Source of the DNA: Rhodococcus sp. ARC_M6
GTDB taxonomy: Bacteria > Actinomycetota > Actinomycetes > Mycobacteriales > Mycobacteriaceae
NCBI RefSeq assembly: GCF_022810305.1
Contig: NZ_JALGQH010000016.1
Location: 62,001-126,000, forward strand
DNA length: 64,000 nucleotides
Direction: 5' to 3'
A program made the position numbers and the translations under genes. The notes beneath the pieces are model-generated. The model was not told the origin of the DNA, did not search any database, and saw only the letters and a program-made list of their open reading frames with translations. Positions 8,885-17,977 of the stretch are shown in pieces (positions within the stretch are counted from its first letter, which is position 1; every line of letters starts with the position of its first letter).

Positions 8885-9883
8885 TCATGGATCATCATGG
8901 GGTGGTTGCGGATTTGGAGGCTTGTGGTGGACCTCCAGCTTGTCTACAGCTGAGTCCGCGACATACAGGTGGCCCGGTGGGCCGGCCCCGGTGGTGGGAT
9001 GTTTCGTTAGAGCCACCCGCATACTGATTAGGACCAAGACAATTCCAGTCACCATCCATGCGTCGGGGCGTTCGTGCAGGGCGGCAATACCGATGAGCAG
9101 GCCAAAGATGGGGACAAGAAACATCCAGGGTGTGAGCGTGGACAGAGGGCACCGCCGAGTCTCCACGAACCAGGCCAAGGTTGTCGCTGCGGTCGCGATC
9201 AGCCCGAGAAAAATCAGAACTGCTACGAACCGTGGAGTCCAGTCGATATGCGGAACGCCTTCCATCGCGAAGGCCACGCTCGCCAGGACCGTACCCCCCA
9301 ACAGAAGGTGCGCTGCGCTCGCCACCACTACGTCGACGCCGTCCAATCGGCGCACCATCAGTGTCCCCGTAGTGACCGCGGCGGCGGACAACAGCGACAA
9401 CAGCGCACCCTGACCGCCGCCGCCGGGGACCGCCACGACCAACAACCCTCCGAACCCAACGACCAATGCCAAGCCGGTCCGTGCGGTCACACGCTCGCCG
9501 AACAGCCACCATGCGGGTAGCAGAATCAGCAGCGGCTGCGCATTCGCGAGTACGGCAGCAGTACCGGTTGCGAGCCCGGCGATTCCGGCGAACATCGCCC
9601 AGAATGCCAAGCTGACGTTGATAAGCCCGAGGACCCCGATCCCGCCCCAGGTAGCTGCGGACCGCGGCAGCGGTCGGCGCTGGGCGATGGCAACAGCAGC
9701 CAGTGCGGCTCCACCGAGCAAGGCTCTCAGTGCGGCGAACCACAATAGCGGCGCGTCTCGGAGCCCCCACCGGACGCCGAGGAAACAGGCTCCGAGGGAA
9801 GCAGTGATCCACAACATGCGTAGTCGTGCTGGGCGATGTGAGAATGCCGCCGCGAATCCACTGTCGACGGATGAGCCGGTCAT
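8885..9883 (-). CDS. EamA/DMT-family transporter
   Basis: About 332 residues with ten hydrophobic helices in two EamA repeats. Motifs include TAAVLANAQPLLILLPAW in the first and TLTPWMFLVPIFG in the second. I chose ATG 9883 because the longer frame to 10072 adds an Arg-rich, non-membrane N-terminus with no family resemblance. Members export amino acids or metabolites; the substrate is unknown. It is the only leftward gene in this stretch and has no dyad near its start, so it seems outside the regulon. Confidence 0.8.
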   Translation of the reverse strand: MTGSSVDSGFAAAFSHRPARLRMLWITASLGACFLGVRWGLRDAPLLWFAALRALLGGAALAAVAIAQRRPLPRSAATWGGIGVLGLINVSLAFWAMFAGIAGLATGTAAVLANAQPLLILLPAWWLFGERVTARTGLALVVGFGGLLVVAVPGGGGQGALLSLLSAAAVTTGTLMVRRLDGVDVVVASAAHLLLGGTVLASVAFAMEGVPHIDWTPRFVAVLIFLGLIATAATTLAWFVETRRCPLSTLTPWMFLVPIFGLLIGIAALHERPDAWMVTGIVLVLISMRVALTKHPTTGAGPPGHLYVADSAVDKLEVHHKPPNPQPPHDDP

Positions 9884-10348
9884 CGGGGGGTGTTTCCTGA
9901 CCCCGTCTCGGACCCGCCATGGGATGGCGAGGAGACGACAGCAGACAACAGGTCGGCGCAGAACAGTCCAGTCGTGGGCGAACCGGCCTGCACGAGTGGA
10001 TGGGCGACCGGAGCCGATGGCGCGCCACCAGTAATCGGAGAGGTGGGATCCACGGGCAGCCTTCCTGTTCACGTGGGGCGGCCGCAGTCTCGGACGAAAA
10101 CTTTGCGGTGCCAGTGCCAGAGCGTGATCGACCGTTGTTCAGCTCATCTCCATTGTGCGCCCAACGGGATGGTGACGTTCGCAATCGGTGTGTCCAGAGG
10201 CGGTGGCGGCCGATAGAGGGAAAAGAGGTGCACGGAATATGGTGGAGATGTACGAGGCAGCGCAGTGAGCGTCGGTGATACCCCTGTCGGGTGGGCTCCA
10301 GCAGTCGCTCGGGACGGATCGCCGATTCCACACACGCCACACAGTGAA

Positions 10349-10367
10349 CTACTATCTCTATTAGTAG
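10349..10367 (+). promoter_or_regulatory. BlaI-type dyad E (extended palindrome)
   Basis: CTACTAT-CTCTA-TTAGTAG. Pairing continues outward: the 13-nt arms CAGTGAACTACTA and TAGTAGTTCACTG are perfect complements within 10343-10375. It lies 26 bp upstream of the start of the CPVC membrane protein. The rest of 9884-10392 shows nothing else. Confidence 0.85.
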
Positions 10368-10392
10368 TTCACTGCGGGGAGGGTCGTAGGCG

Positions 10393-10869
10393 ATGATGAA
10401 TTGGTCGGTCTGGCGTTGGATCACTGCATTGGCAGGTGCGGTTGCTGCAGCGCTCATCGTGGGCGTACCCACAGGGATTGTTCCGACCTCGTTCTACCAG
10501 CGGATGACGCCGGTGCTGTGGTGGAACTATCCGGTGTGGATCGCGACTGCGATGTTGAGTGGATTGATACTCGCGACGTATGTTCGAACGCAATCCGGTT
10601 CTGCCGTACCCTCGCGCATCGGTATCGGCAGCAATGCGCTGTCCCTGTTGGCCGTTGGCTGTCCGGTGTGCAACAAATTGGTGATCATGACTGTTGGTGT
10701 GACGGGCGCTCTGAATGTGTGGGCACCGATACAGCCGGTGTTAGGGCTGATTTCACTGTGCTTGATGGCGGCGGCTTTTCGGCAGCGACTGAAAGGTGAG
10801 CGGTCATGCGCAGTGGGCGTTCCTGTGTCGAAAGACTTGGTCGGCACTGTGCCCTCAGAACGGGGATAG
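10393..10869 (+). CDS. Membrane protein with a conserved CPVC motif
   Basis: 158 residues, about four membrane helices, with a G-C-P-V-C-N-K-L motif inside the third (about residues 94-101). A paired-Cys membrane motif of this kind suggests thiol redox chemistry or metal binding; I know related actinobacterial proteins only as uncharacterised. The ribosome site GGGAGGG precedes tandem ATGs at 10393/10396. The strongest dyad of the window lies immediately upstream. It may handle disulfides or copper at the membrane alongside the TlpA-like proteins. Confidence 0.75.
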   Translation: MMNWSVWRWITALAGAVAAALIVGVPTGIVPTSFYQRMTPVLWWNYPVWIATAMLSGLILATYVRTQSGSAVPSRIGIGSNALSLLAVGCPVCNKLVIMTVGVTGALNVWAPIQPVLGLISLCLMAAAFRQRLKGERSCAVGVPVSKDLVGTVPSERG

Positions 10870-11043
10870 GAGAACCGCACGCAATGCTGATCGATGCTCA
10901 GTGGGGTACGGAGGACTTTGATGTCGCGCTCCCGAACGTCGGTGTCCGGCATTCGGGAGCGCCAAGTGCTTTTGTGTCTGCGGGGTGGTCGAGTCTTGTT
11001 CGGCAGGAAGATGACTCGGGCTATCGCGATGCTGACGCCGATT

Positions 11044-12828
11044 TCAAGGTAGTCGGGTGACAGTTCCGGTATATGTGTCGAATAGTAAAGACCCGCCCTC
11101 GAAATCGGAGCGTTCGCCGTCAACAGTGTGGTACTCATCGCTGATAGGTAGTCCGAGCGTGCTGTTCTCCGCTCCCAACGCTTTCCATGCTTCGTAGATT
11201 CGACCGAGAATTACCCATGCGTTGCCGACGATCTCATAGATGGCACCATGTTGATAGTTGGATCGGATGATGCCTTCGGGGGTAGGGAAATCGCTTGCGA
11301 CCGGGTGTCCCAGAGGTCCGTCCCGTGCGCCTGACAAGGTCCATTTTGCTAAGGTCGCGGACTCTTCCGGTTTCGGATCTTCCTTTCCGAGAAGGGGGTT
11401 CAGGCGCGTGTTGTCTGGGACTGCGGTGTTCTGCGGCGCCGGGTCGGACCCGGCGCTGTACGAGGCCGCAATATTTCGGATGGTATCCATCTGTGCGTAC
11501 CCCTTCTCTCCGGGATCGGCGGTATTACCGAGGTCGCGGTGCGCAGAAATTATCGGGACATCGACGGCGGCACCCTCGGGGAACGACGTGAATTCGGTTC
11601 CTTCCGAGTACATGGTCGTGCGTCCCAGTGGATCCAGGGCGGCAAGCTTCAGCCTCCATCCCAAAAAGGTTCCCACGGTGTTGATTTCGGAAGATGTCGG
11701 CTCCTCTGACGTGTAATCGCCCATCATTGCCACGCCTACTGTGTTTTCATTGAATCCGCCGGTGTGCGCTCCCTGCACGGGTTTGTCGAGACCGCCGGCC
11801 CGGCCTTCGAAGATTTGACCGTATTTGTCGACAAGAGCGTTGTAACCGATGTCGCACCATCCGAGAGTTTGTGCGTGGTAGGCATAGATACCACGCACGA
11901 TATCGGCGGATTCTTCCTTGGAATACTCGTTGCTTCCGGCGGTATGGTGAACGACGGCTCCACCGAGGAACTCGTCATAGACGGGTTCCTCGCAGCGAAG
12001 GGATTCGTCGGCTCCCCATTGTGCGCGGCTGATTACCGAGAATCCGGGACTTGCATCGGTGCCATCTGATTTCGGGGGTGATGCCGGGCCGCTTCCTGGT
12101 TCGATGAGTACGGCAGAGACATCACTGTTCTGGCCAGGGGAGCGAACCAAGGGTTGCGCCAGTGCAGCAGGAGCGTAGGCAGTAGCAGGGGCAGGGACAT
12201 CTGGAGGCAGTGGACTTGGCTGCTCATCCGGCACCGACTGATCCTGTATCGAAGGGACCAGGAGTTGGACGGCATTCGTTGTTCCGACGAACACCGGGTC
12301 CGTACCTTGCAAACCCCGGCCCGCCAGCGTGTCGGTTGAAGAGGTCGAAAGCCATGGCCCCCAACCTCCGTCCGACTGTCGTGCCCGTACGGCTGCCGCT
12401 GGCGCTGTGAGTCCACTCGATGTTAACGCGACCATCCGAAATGGATCTTCCCGAGTGATTTCCTTGACCGACATCTCAGGGGGAATTTCCTGCATCGGCG
12501 ACGGCTCGGATTCGACTGTAGGCCGCGGAAGAAGGTCATTGGTAGGCAGAGCAGATCCGGTGGATCCGGCAACTACATTCAATCCAAGCCTGAGCAAGGC
12601 TGAGAGGTCGACGCCTGTCAACTCTTCGAGTGGAATCGAGAGATCAGGAACGGTCGCCAGGACAACGTCCGCTATCTGTGTCGCCGATTCCGAGGCCAAC
12701 GCAGATTGTGTGGAGCGGACTTCGACGGAGGTACTCGTCGTAACGTGCGAGATGAGGGGGCTGGCGACAGCTAGCGCTACGACGGAGCCGAGAACCAGCG
12801 AGAATTTTGATCGTCGTTGTTGCGGCAT
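11044..12828 (-). CDS. Secreted N-acetylmuramoyl-L-alanine amidase with LGFP repeats
   Basis: 594 residues. N-terminal signal/anchor (about 1-30), a low-complexity linker, an Amidase_2/PGRP domain (about 265-430) with zinc-ligand candidates in VVHHTAG and the later SAHRD motif, and C-terminal LGFP repeats (LGHPVASDFPT, LGLPISDEYHT) that bind cell-wall arabinogalactan. Members cleave the amide bond between MurNAc and the stem peptide. Start ATG 12828 is preceded by AGGAAG; the longer frame to 12900 has no support. It is divergent from lnt, and dyad F lies in the intervening 558 bp, though nearer to lnt. Confidence 0.85.
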   Translation of the reverse strand: MPQQRRSKFSLVLGSVVALAVASPLISHVTTSTSVEVRSTQSALASESATQIADVVLATVPDLSIPLEELTGVDLSALLRLGLNVVAGSTGSALPTNDLLPRPTVESEPSPMQEIPPEMSVKEITREDPFRMVALTSSGLTAPAAAVRARQSDGGWGPWLSTSSTDTLAGRGLQGTDPVFVGTTNAVQLLVPSIQDQSVPDEQPSPLPPDVPAPATAYAPAALAQPLVRSPGQNSDVSAVLIEPGSGPASPPKSDGTDASPGFSVISRAQWGADESLRCEEPVYDEFLGGAVVHHTAGSNEYSKEESADIVRGIYAYHAQTLGWCDIGYNALVDKYGQIFEGRAGGLDKPVQGAHTGGFNENTVGVAMMGDYTSEEPTSSEINTVGTFLGWRLKLAALDPLGRTTMYSEGTEFTSFPEGAAVDVPIISAHRDLGNTADPGEKGYAQMDTIRNIAASYSAGSDPAPQNTAVPDNTRLNPLLGKEDPKPEESATLAKWTLSGARDGPLGHPVASDFPTPEGIIRSNYQHGAIYEIVGNAWVILGRIYEAWKALGAENSTLGLPISDEYHTVDGERSDFEGGSLLFDTYTGTVTRLP

Positions 12829-13314
12829 ATGACAGAACTTCCTGTGATACGGGAGTTTTCGGCGATTCGCGCACCGATGTCGGCCCTTGAGGTCCGGCAT
12901 CGGTGGGGATGAGCCGGATGAGGACCGGCACCTTCATCCTGCCACAAGTCTCGACTATTACTTGAGAGTTTCGGGTTCAATTTGTTTCGGGGGTCTTCGC
13001 GCGGTCGTGGAACGGCCGCCGACACCGATCTGCGAATGGATACGCGACAACCATCGAGAATCCGCCAGGGGCGTGAGACGACGATCGAAGCCCGGCGTGT
13101 CACTTTTCTCCGTGATGTCGAGCGGGGCGGCGCGTATAAAGTTGAAATTGGTTCCTTCGGCAGTACTTCGACGCCGCCGATGCGCAACCGGCCCCGTCCA
13201 TATTCAACTGACGATATAGCGTTGCTGCGCAAGAACTTACAGAAGTTCCAGTGTGTCGGCTTTCCCGTCGCACACCGGCCGTTTCAAGGCAGCCGGAGAA
13301 TCGAATCACGTGTA

Positions 13315-13333
13315 CTACTATGCTGCATAGTAG
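13315..13333 (+). promoter_or_regulatory. BlaI-type dyad F (extended palindrome)
   Basis: CTACTAT-GCTGC-ATAGTAG, with perfect 14-nt arms over 13308-13340 (ACGTGTACTACTAT and its complement). It is 54 bp upstream of lnt. The other part of 12829-13307 holds no supported gene. Confidence 0.85.
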
Positions 13334-13386
13334 TACACGTCGTGTGCGATGTGGATTCCGGTACATCTTGAAAGGCATTAATCACG

Positions 13387-14949
13387 ATGGTCGATCTCGT
13401 GGAGGTAGCCCCTCGCCGACCTGCGATAGCGGTACCCCGTCAGGAGTGGGTTCAGGTGACGGCAAGGATCGTGGGGGCCGCGCTGGCGGGAGGGGCGCTG
13501 TACGTCAGTTTCCCTCCGCATTCAGCGTGGTACCTGGCTCCTGCCGGGTTGGCTCTGTTCGTGCTGGTCCTGCGCGGCCGGTCGGTGCGAGCAGGCTTCG
13601 GGTACGGGTATCTCGCGGGGTTGGCGTTCTTCGTCCCACTCCTGCCCTGGGTGGGGGTCTACGTCGGAGCACTACCGTGGCTGGCCCTTGCGGCGATCGA
13701 AGCGTTGTCGATCGGACTTTTCGGTGCGATGGCCGCGGCTCTGCACCGACTGCCCTTTTCGGTGGTGTGGATCACGTCGGCGTGGGTTCTCTTCGAAGGG
13801 GTGCGATCACGGCTTCCCTTTGGTGGATTTCCCTGGGGGCGTCTGGCTTTCGGACAGGCAGACGGTGTGTTGTTGCCCATCGCCGGCGTCGCGGGCGCCC
13901 CCGGCCTGAGTTTCGCCGTCGCGCTCATTGGTTGTGGATTGGCGGGACTGGTAACCGCGCTGAGCGGCAGACATTGGACGCGGATGTCCGCGTGCGTTGC
14001 GCTTGTCGCCGTACCGATCCTGTCGGCGCTGGTGCTCTGGTCGGATCCCGCCCGCGAGAATGCGACAACGAGCACGGTTGCTGTCGTTCAAGGAAATGTT
14101 CCACGGCTTGGTCTGGATTTCAACTCGCAGCGCCGCGCGGTGTTGGACAATCACGTGGCCAAGACGAAGGAGTTGGCCTCCGGCATCGATACGGGACGGT
14201 TGCCTCGACCGGAGTTGGTGATCTGGCCGGAAAATGCCTCGGACATCGACCCGTTGCGCAATCGTGATGCCGCAGCGAGCATCACCGATGCTGCGCGGGC
14301 AGTCGGAGTGCCCATATTGGTCGGCACGGTGCTTGTGCGCGATGACGGAACGACCTTGAACAGCGCAATCGTATGGGGACCCGATTCAGGGCCGGGGGAG
14401 CAGCACGTCAAACGCAAGCTCGTCCCGTTCGGTGAATATCTCCCGCTACCGAATGTGATGAACGCCCTGTCGTCGTACGCCGCTCAAGCCGGGAAGTTTG
14501 TGCCGGGCGACGGAAACGGTGTCGTTACTCTCAACGGCATTCCCGTAGCCGTGGCTACATGCTACGAAGTCGCGTTCGACGATCTGGTGCGGGACTCGGT
14601 GCGAGGAGGGGCCCAAATCATCACCGTCCCAACGAATAATGCCACATTCGGACGTACCGATATGACGTATCAACAGCTTGCGATGTCACGTGTTCGGGCC
14701 GTTGAACACGGGCGCCCCGTGGTTGTGGCAGCGACGAGTGGTGTCAGTGCGATCATCGAGTCCGACGGCGCAGTGCTCCAGCAAAGCGGCATCTTCACCG
14801 ACGACGTACTGGTAGGGGATGTCGGACTGCGCTCGGACATCACTGTGGCGACGCGGATCGGACCTGCAGCCGAAATCGTGATCTCTGCGTTGGCTCTCGG
14901 GGCGCTGCTGGTGCGCGTGGTTTTCCGGGTTGGTCGTTCCACCTACTAA
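13387..14949 (+). CDS. lnt: Apolipoprotein N-acyltransferase
   Basis: Adds the third acyl chain to the N-terminal Cys of lipoproteins at the membrane. 520 residues: about six to seven N-terminal membrane helices, a nitrilase-like domain (about 230-480), and a final helix. The catalytic triad is recognisable: Glu in WPENAS, Lys in VKRKLVPFGEYLP, and Cys in ATCYEVAFDD. Full length for the family. It is presumably an additional copy, because chromosomal lnt is usual in these bacteria. It is followed by M23 and TlpA genes on the same strand, and its stop codon lies inside dyad K. Confidence 0.92.
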   Translation: MVDLVEVAPRRPAIAVPRQEWVQVTARIVGAALAGGALYVSFPPHSAWYLAPAGLALFVLVLRGRSVRAGFGYGYLAGLAFFVPLLPWVGVYVGALPWLALAAIEALSIGLFGAMAAALHRLPFSVVWITSAWVLFEGVRSRLPFGGFPWGRLAFGQADGVLLPIAGVAGAPGLSFAVALIGCGLAGLVTALSGRHWTRMSACVALVAVPILSALVLWSDPARENATTSTVAVVQGNVPRLGLDFNSQRRAVLDNHVAKTKELASGIDTGRLPRPELVIWPENASDIDPLRNRDAAASITDAARAVGVPILVGTVLVRDDGTTLNSAIVWGPDSGPGEQHVKRKLVPFGEYLPLPNVMNALSSYAAQAGKFVPGDGNGVVTLNGIPVAVATCYEVAFDDLVRDSVRGGAQIITVPTNNATFGRTDMTYQQLAMSRVRAVEHGRPVVVAATSGVSAIIESDGAVLQQSGIFTDDVLVGDVGLRSDITVATRIGPAAEIVISALALGALLVRVVFRVGRSTY

Positions 14950-14961
14950 GGAGAATAGTAA
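14943..14961 (+). promoter_or_regulatory. BlaI-type dyad K
   Basis: CTACTAA-GGAGA-ATAGTAA, same spacing with one mismatch per arm. It overlaps the lnt stop codon and lies 110 bp upstream of the M23 peptidase start, so the M23/TlpA pair may have its own promoter. Confidence 0.65.
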
Positions 14962-15071
14962 TTGAGGGTTGTTTCGTATATCATTTCGTTACATTCGGAT
15001 GGAGGAGCTGCTCTGCAGGGGTGGCCCACATCGCAAATATGCGTGGTGCAACAACCCGAAGGAGTGCAGTT

Positions 15072-15926
15072 TTGTCCCGTCATCGTAAGGAAGCCGGCGC
15101 CACATCCCGGCATGTCAGTGAGCTCGTCGCGACGGCCGTCGCTTCAGGAAATTGCCCGGTTGCCGTCCGCGGGAGGCATCGCACCGTTGCGCGCAGCGGA
15201 GACAATGCGGTAGTTGCGGCCACGATGGCAATCGCAGCAGGGGCGCTGATCGCCGCCGGAAGCCAGATCTCCGGCCCCGCCCTGGCGAATGCACACACCG
15301 TTCACGACGAGTCCGATCAGGTTCGTACAACACCTGATCCGGCGACCGACGCCGTTGAGCTTGCAGCGCCGGCCCAAGCACTTATCTCGCCGACGATGGC
15401 AGGTGCCGGCGAGTTGGTCGATCAGCTTGCCAAGGGCGCATGGCTGGCCGAGCAGCGCCATACCCTCGAATCCGCCGTGTCGGTTCCCGTCTCGACAGGA
15501 TCCGTAGCAACAGGATCGGCCGCACGCACGGTCAAGCCTGTGGCCGGTACTCTCACTTCAGATTTCGGCCCTCGATGGGGCACCACGCACACGGGGCTCG
15601 ATATTGCGAACGAGATAGGGACACCGATCTACGCTGTCGCCGACGGGACTGTCATTGATTCCGGGCCCGCTTCCGGATTCGGGTTGTGGGTTCGGTTGCA
15701 ACATGACGACGGCTCGATCAGCACCTACGGCCATATCAACGAAACCCTCGTCAGCGTCGGTCAGCAGGTACGAGTCGGCGAACAGATCGCGACAGTGGGA
15801 AACCGCGGTCAATCCACCGGACCACATCTGCACTTCGAGATTGCAGACCCCTCGGGACAAAAGGTAGATCCCAAGCAGTGGCTCGCATCGAGGGGCGTGG
15901 AAGTTACCGACTACACCAGTTCCTGA
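15072..15926 (+). CDS. M23-family secreted metallopeptidase
   Basis: 284 residues from TTG 15072, chosen because GGAG lies 7 bp upstream and the resulting MSRHRKE opening is common in rhodococcal M23 proteins; an upstream frame to 15021 lacks a ribosome site. A membrane/signal segment (about 50-75) precedes a linker and a C-terminal LytM domain (about 155-275). Zinc ligands fit HTGLDIAN and HLHFEIAD. M23 enzymes cut peptidoglycan cross-bridges or serve as hydrolase activators; the His/Asp set here looks complete. It lies between lnt and a TlpA-like gene. Confidence 0.85.
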   Translation: MSRHRKEAGATSRHVSELVATAVASGNCPVAVRGRHRTVARSGDNAVVAATMAIAAGALIAAGSQISGPALANAHTVHDESDQVRTTPDPATDAVELAAPAQALISPTMAGAGELVDQLAKGAWLAEQRHTLESAVSVPVSTGSVATGSAARTVKPVAGTLTSDFGPRWGTTHTGLDIANEIGTPIYAVADGTVIDSGPASGFGLWVRLQHDDGSISTYGHINETLVSVGQQVRVGEQIATVGNRGQSTGPHLHFEIADPSGQKVDPKQWLASRGVEVTDYTSS

Positions 15927-16052
15927 ACTACGGCGAGACGCACCGAAAGCGCTACTCAATACCGAGAAGTTCTGCAAGACAACGTTTTCTGATTCACGGC
16001 GACGAGAAACTCGGTATCCCGCCAGGCATCGACATGAACGAAAGATGATCAG

Positions 16053-16694
16053 ATGCGAACTCAATGGCGGTCGACAGTATTCGTTCTTGCGGTCGTCGCT
16101 CTGCTCGTGGCGGCGATGTGGCCCAGGGAACGTCAATCGGCCGACGTCGCGCAGCCGCCTTCCGCCCCTATCTCTCATGTCGGCGAATCGGAACCGTCCG
16201 ACGATGCTTCGCTCGCGGCACTTGCTGTCGCAGCGGCATTGCAACCGTGTCCCCTGCCTGATCCGCAAGGGTCCCCCTCGGAACAGCTTTCCGGCGTGTA
16301 CGTTTCATGCCTCGGTTCCCGGGAAAGAATCGACATAGGACGCGCACTCGCCGGCGAACCGGCATTGATCAACCTGTGGGCTTCGTGGTGTGCACCCTGC
16401 CGAGAGGAAATTCCTGTTCTGAGTGCATACGCGGAGGAACCTGGTGCGGTGAGAGTCGTCGGTGTCAACGTGCAGGACAGTCAGTCGTCCGCCTTGGCGC
16501 TGCTCGCCGACCTCGGCGTGCATTACCCCTCGTTCGGTGACGCGGACGCGGTTCAACGAACGCTCGTCGCACCTCCCGTTCTACCCCTGAGTTTCATCGT
16601 GCAGCGTGACGGCAGCGTCGAGCGGATTACCGATCCTCCAGTCTTCCGCGACAAGCAGCAAATTCGGGACGCAGTTGCGCGTATGGTGCGGTAA
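16053..16694 (+). CDS. TlpA-like membrane-anchored thiol-disulfide reductase
   Basis: 213 residues: N-terminal membrane anchor (about 8-24), a linker, and a thioredoxin fold (about 90-210) with the redox pair WCAPC and a cis-Pro in VLPLSF. Two further Cys (about 66 and 86) lie ahead of the fold. TlpA/ResA proteins keep thiols reduced outside the membrane, for cytochrome c or CuA assembly. It follows the M23 gene by 126 bp and is probably co-transcribed. The nearby ctaD and ccs genes make a role in haem or copper-site assembly plausible. Confidence 0.85.
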   Translation: MRTQWRSTVFVLAVVALLVAAMWPRERQSADVAQPPSAPISHVGESEPSDDASLAALAVAAALQPCPLPDPQGSPSEQLSGVYVSCLGSRERIDIGRALAGEPALINLWASWCAPCREEIPVLSAYAEEPGAVRVVGVNVQDSQSSALALLADLGVHYPSFGDADAVQRTLVAPPVLPLSFIVQRDGSVERITDPPVFRDKQQIRDAVARMVR

Positions 16695-16832
16695 CTCTCT
16701 GTGGGAGAAGGAGAATCGTGCTGTGGGAGTGCAGCAGGACTTGCTCGGGCGCTCACTTTTCCCGACGTCAGCGAAAGCAACGCAGCGATCCTGAACGCGG
16801 GTAGGACGTAAGCCCGTCAGAGTGCAGTGGAG

Positions 16833-17078
16833 CTAATGCGATGGCCGGGCGCGTGTCAGCACGCAGAGGAATCCGAGTCCGGCGATCAAGAACGCCATCG
16901 GATAGCCGAGCAGTAGGTCCTGCCATCCCGCTGATGAAAGAAGATGAAGTTGGCCCAGGTGTGTGATGACGTGGAGCAAGGCCATCGCCGCGCCGATACC
17001 AACGAGAATCCATCCGAGCGCGTGCCGGCGACGTTCGCGGCGATATCCCGATGTGTACAGGGAAGAATCTTTCGCCAT
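16833..17078 (-). CDS. Small membrane protein (81 aa)
   Basis: Start ATG 17078 is set by a perfect AGGAGG 6 bp upstream. Two hydrophobic helices (about 21-38 and 55-74) flank a loop with His residues (HVITHLGQLH). The family is not recognised. Dyad G lies 36 bp upstream, between this gene and the divergent resA-like gene, so both may be controlled from one site. Confidence 0.65.
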   Translation of the reverse strand: MAKDSSLYTSGYRRERRRHALGWILVGIGAAMALLHVITHLGQLHLLSSAGWQDLLLGYPMAFLIAGLGFLCVLTRARPSH

Positions 17079-17113
17079 CCCCATCCTCCTTGCATGTCGG
17101 TTCACCAACCCAG

Positions 17114-17132
17114 ATACTATGCTACTTAGTAG
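17114..17132. promoter_or_regulatory. BlaI-type dyad G, divergent
   Basis: ATACTAT-GCTAC-TTAGTAG, in the 165-bp divergent interval between the small membrane protein (minus) and the resA-like gene (plus). Confidence 0.7.
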
Positions 17133-17242
17133 TACAGTACGTAGTTCATGGAGGGTTGCGCAGTGCCCATACTCAGTCATCCGGTCGGAAAGTTCAGCCC
17201 GATAACAGATCTCGACCGGTGTCAGCATCGGGACGATCTGTG

Positions 17243-17977
17243 ATGGCCGGACTCGCAACACCTCACCCGAGCGCGAGACGCATCCATCGAATCCTGCGAG
17301 GACTGGCGCCTGCTGCAATAGTCGCACTCGGCGCGACCTCGTGTGCAACTGGCACAGATGCTGTTGCGCAAGGCGGTAGCTTCGACTTCGTATCTCCCGG
17401 TGGACAGACCGAAATCTTCTATGACCCACCAGAAACACGCGGATCGATTGGCACTCTCGCAGGTCCGAACCTGATGAAAGAAGGAGAACACGTCTCGCTC
17501 GACGACTATGCAGGCCAAGTGGTCGTGATCAACCTCTGGGGGCAGTGGTGCGCGCCATGCCGTGCAGAAGCCGACGACCTCGAAACGTCGTACGAAGCCA
17601 CTCGGGACCTCGGCGTCCAGTTCCTGGGCATCAATGTCCGAGATCCACAACGCGACAAAGCCCAGGACTTCGTCGTCGACAACCAGGTGACCTACCCCTC
17701 CATCTACGACCCGCCGATGCGCACCCTGGCCGCTCTGGGCGGGAATTATCCGACCAGCGTGATTCCGTCGACTCTGGTTCTCGATCGTCAACACCGAGTC
17801 GCCGGCGTCTTCCTGAAGGCTCTGCTCGCAGACGATCTCACCCCAGTTCACTGTCACTTTCCCCGACGGTCAGGCGCGTACGGAATCACTGCAATTTCGT
17901 CCGGACGACGCCACGACCTTCCTCAGCAGTGGCGCGCTGCGATTCGACCCACCAGGGGGCACCTACTCATCGGCTGA
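17243..17977 (+). CDS. resA: ResA/TlpA-like lipoprotein, C-terminus replaced at a deletion junction
   Basis: A redoxin of the cytochrome c maturation cluster, 244 residues. A lipobox (LGATSC) follows a short signal. The thioredoxin fold carries WCAPC (about 100) and SVIPSTLVLDR with the cis-Pro. The native protein appears to end near ALLADDLTPV (about 17848). The last 40-odd residues are an out-of-frame read through downstream resB sequence, so the tail is a deletion by-product. ATG 17243 or GTG 17240 are possible starts; ATG 17243 is preferred. It heads the resA-resB'-ccsB group and lies 111 bp after dyad G. Confidence 0.8.
   Translation: MAGLATPHPSARRIHRILRGLAPAAIVALGATSCATGTDAVAQGGSFDFVSPGGQTEIFYDPPETRGSIGTLAGPNLMKEGEHVSLDDYAGQVVVINLWGQWCAPCRAEADDLETSYEATRDLGVQFLGINVRDPQRDKAQDFVVDNQVTYPSIYDPPMRTLAALGGNYPTSVIPSTLVLDRQHRVAGVFLKALLADDLTPVHCHFPRRSGAYGITAISSGRRHDLPQQWRAAIRPTRGHLLIG

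Noticed and set aside
10806-11060. 84-aa plus-strand frame after the CPVC gene
   Set aside because: It overlaps the CPVC gene and the amidase end, and has no family signal or ribosome site.
11082-11088. ATAGTAA near the amidase stop as a thirteenth dyad
   Set aside because: Only one half-site; the other arm does not match CTACTAT at the 5-bp spacing.
13251-14267. 338-aa plus-strand frame within lnt, and similar long Arg-rich frames elsewhere
   Set aside because: Shadow frames typical of high G+C DNA; the lnt frame carries the catalytic motifs.
14962-15213. TTG-started frame after AAGGAG downstream of lnt
   Set aside because: The AAGGAG falls inside dyad K, and the product has no recognisable pattern and overlaps the M23 gene.
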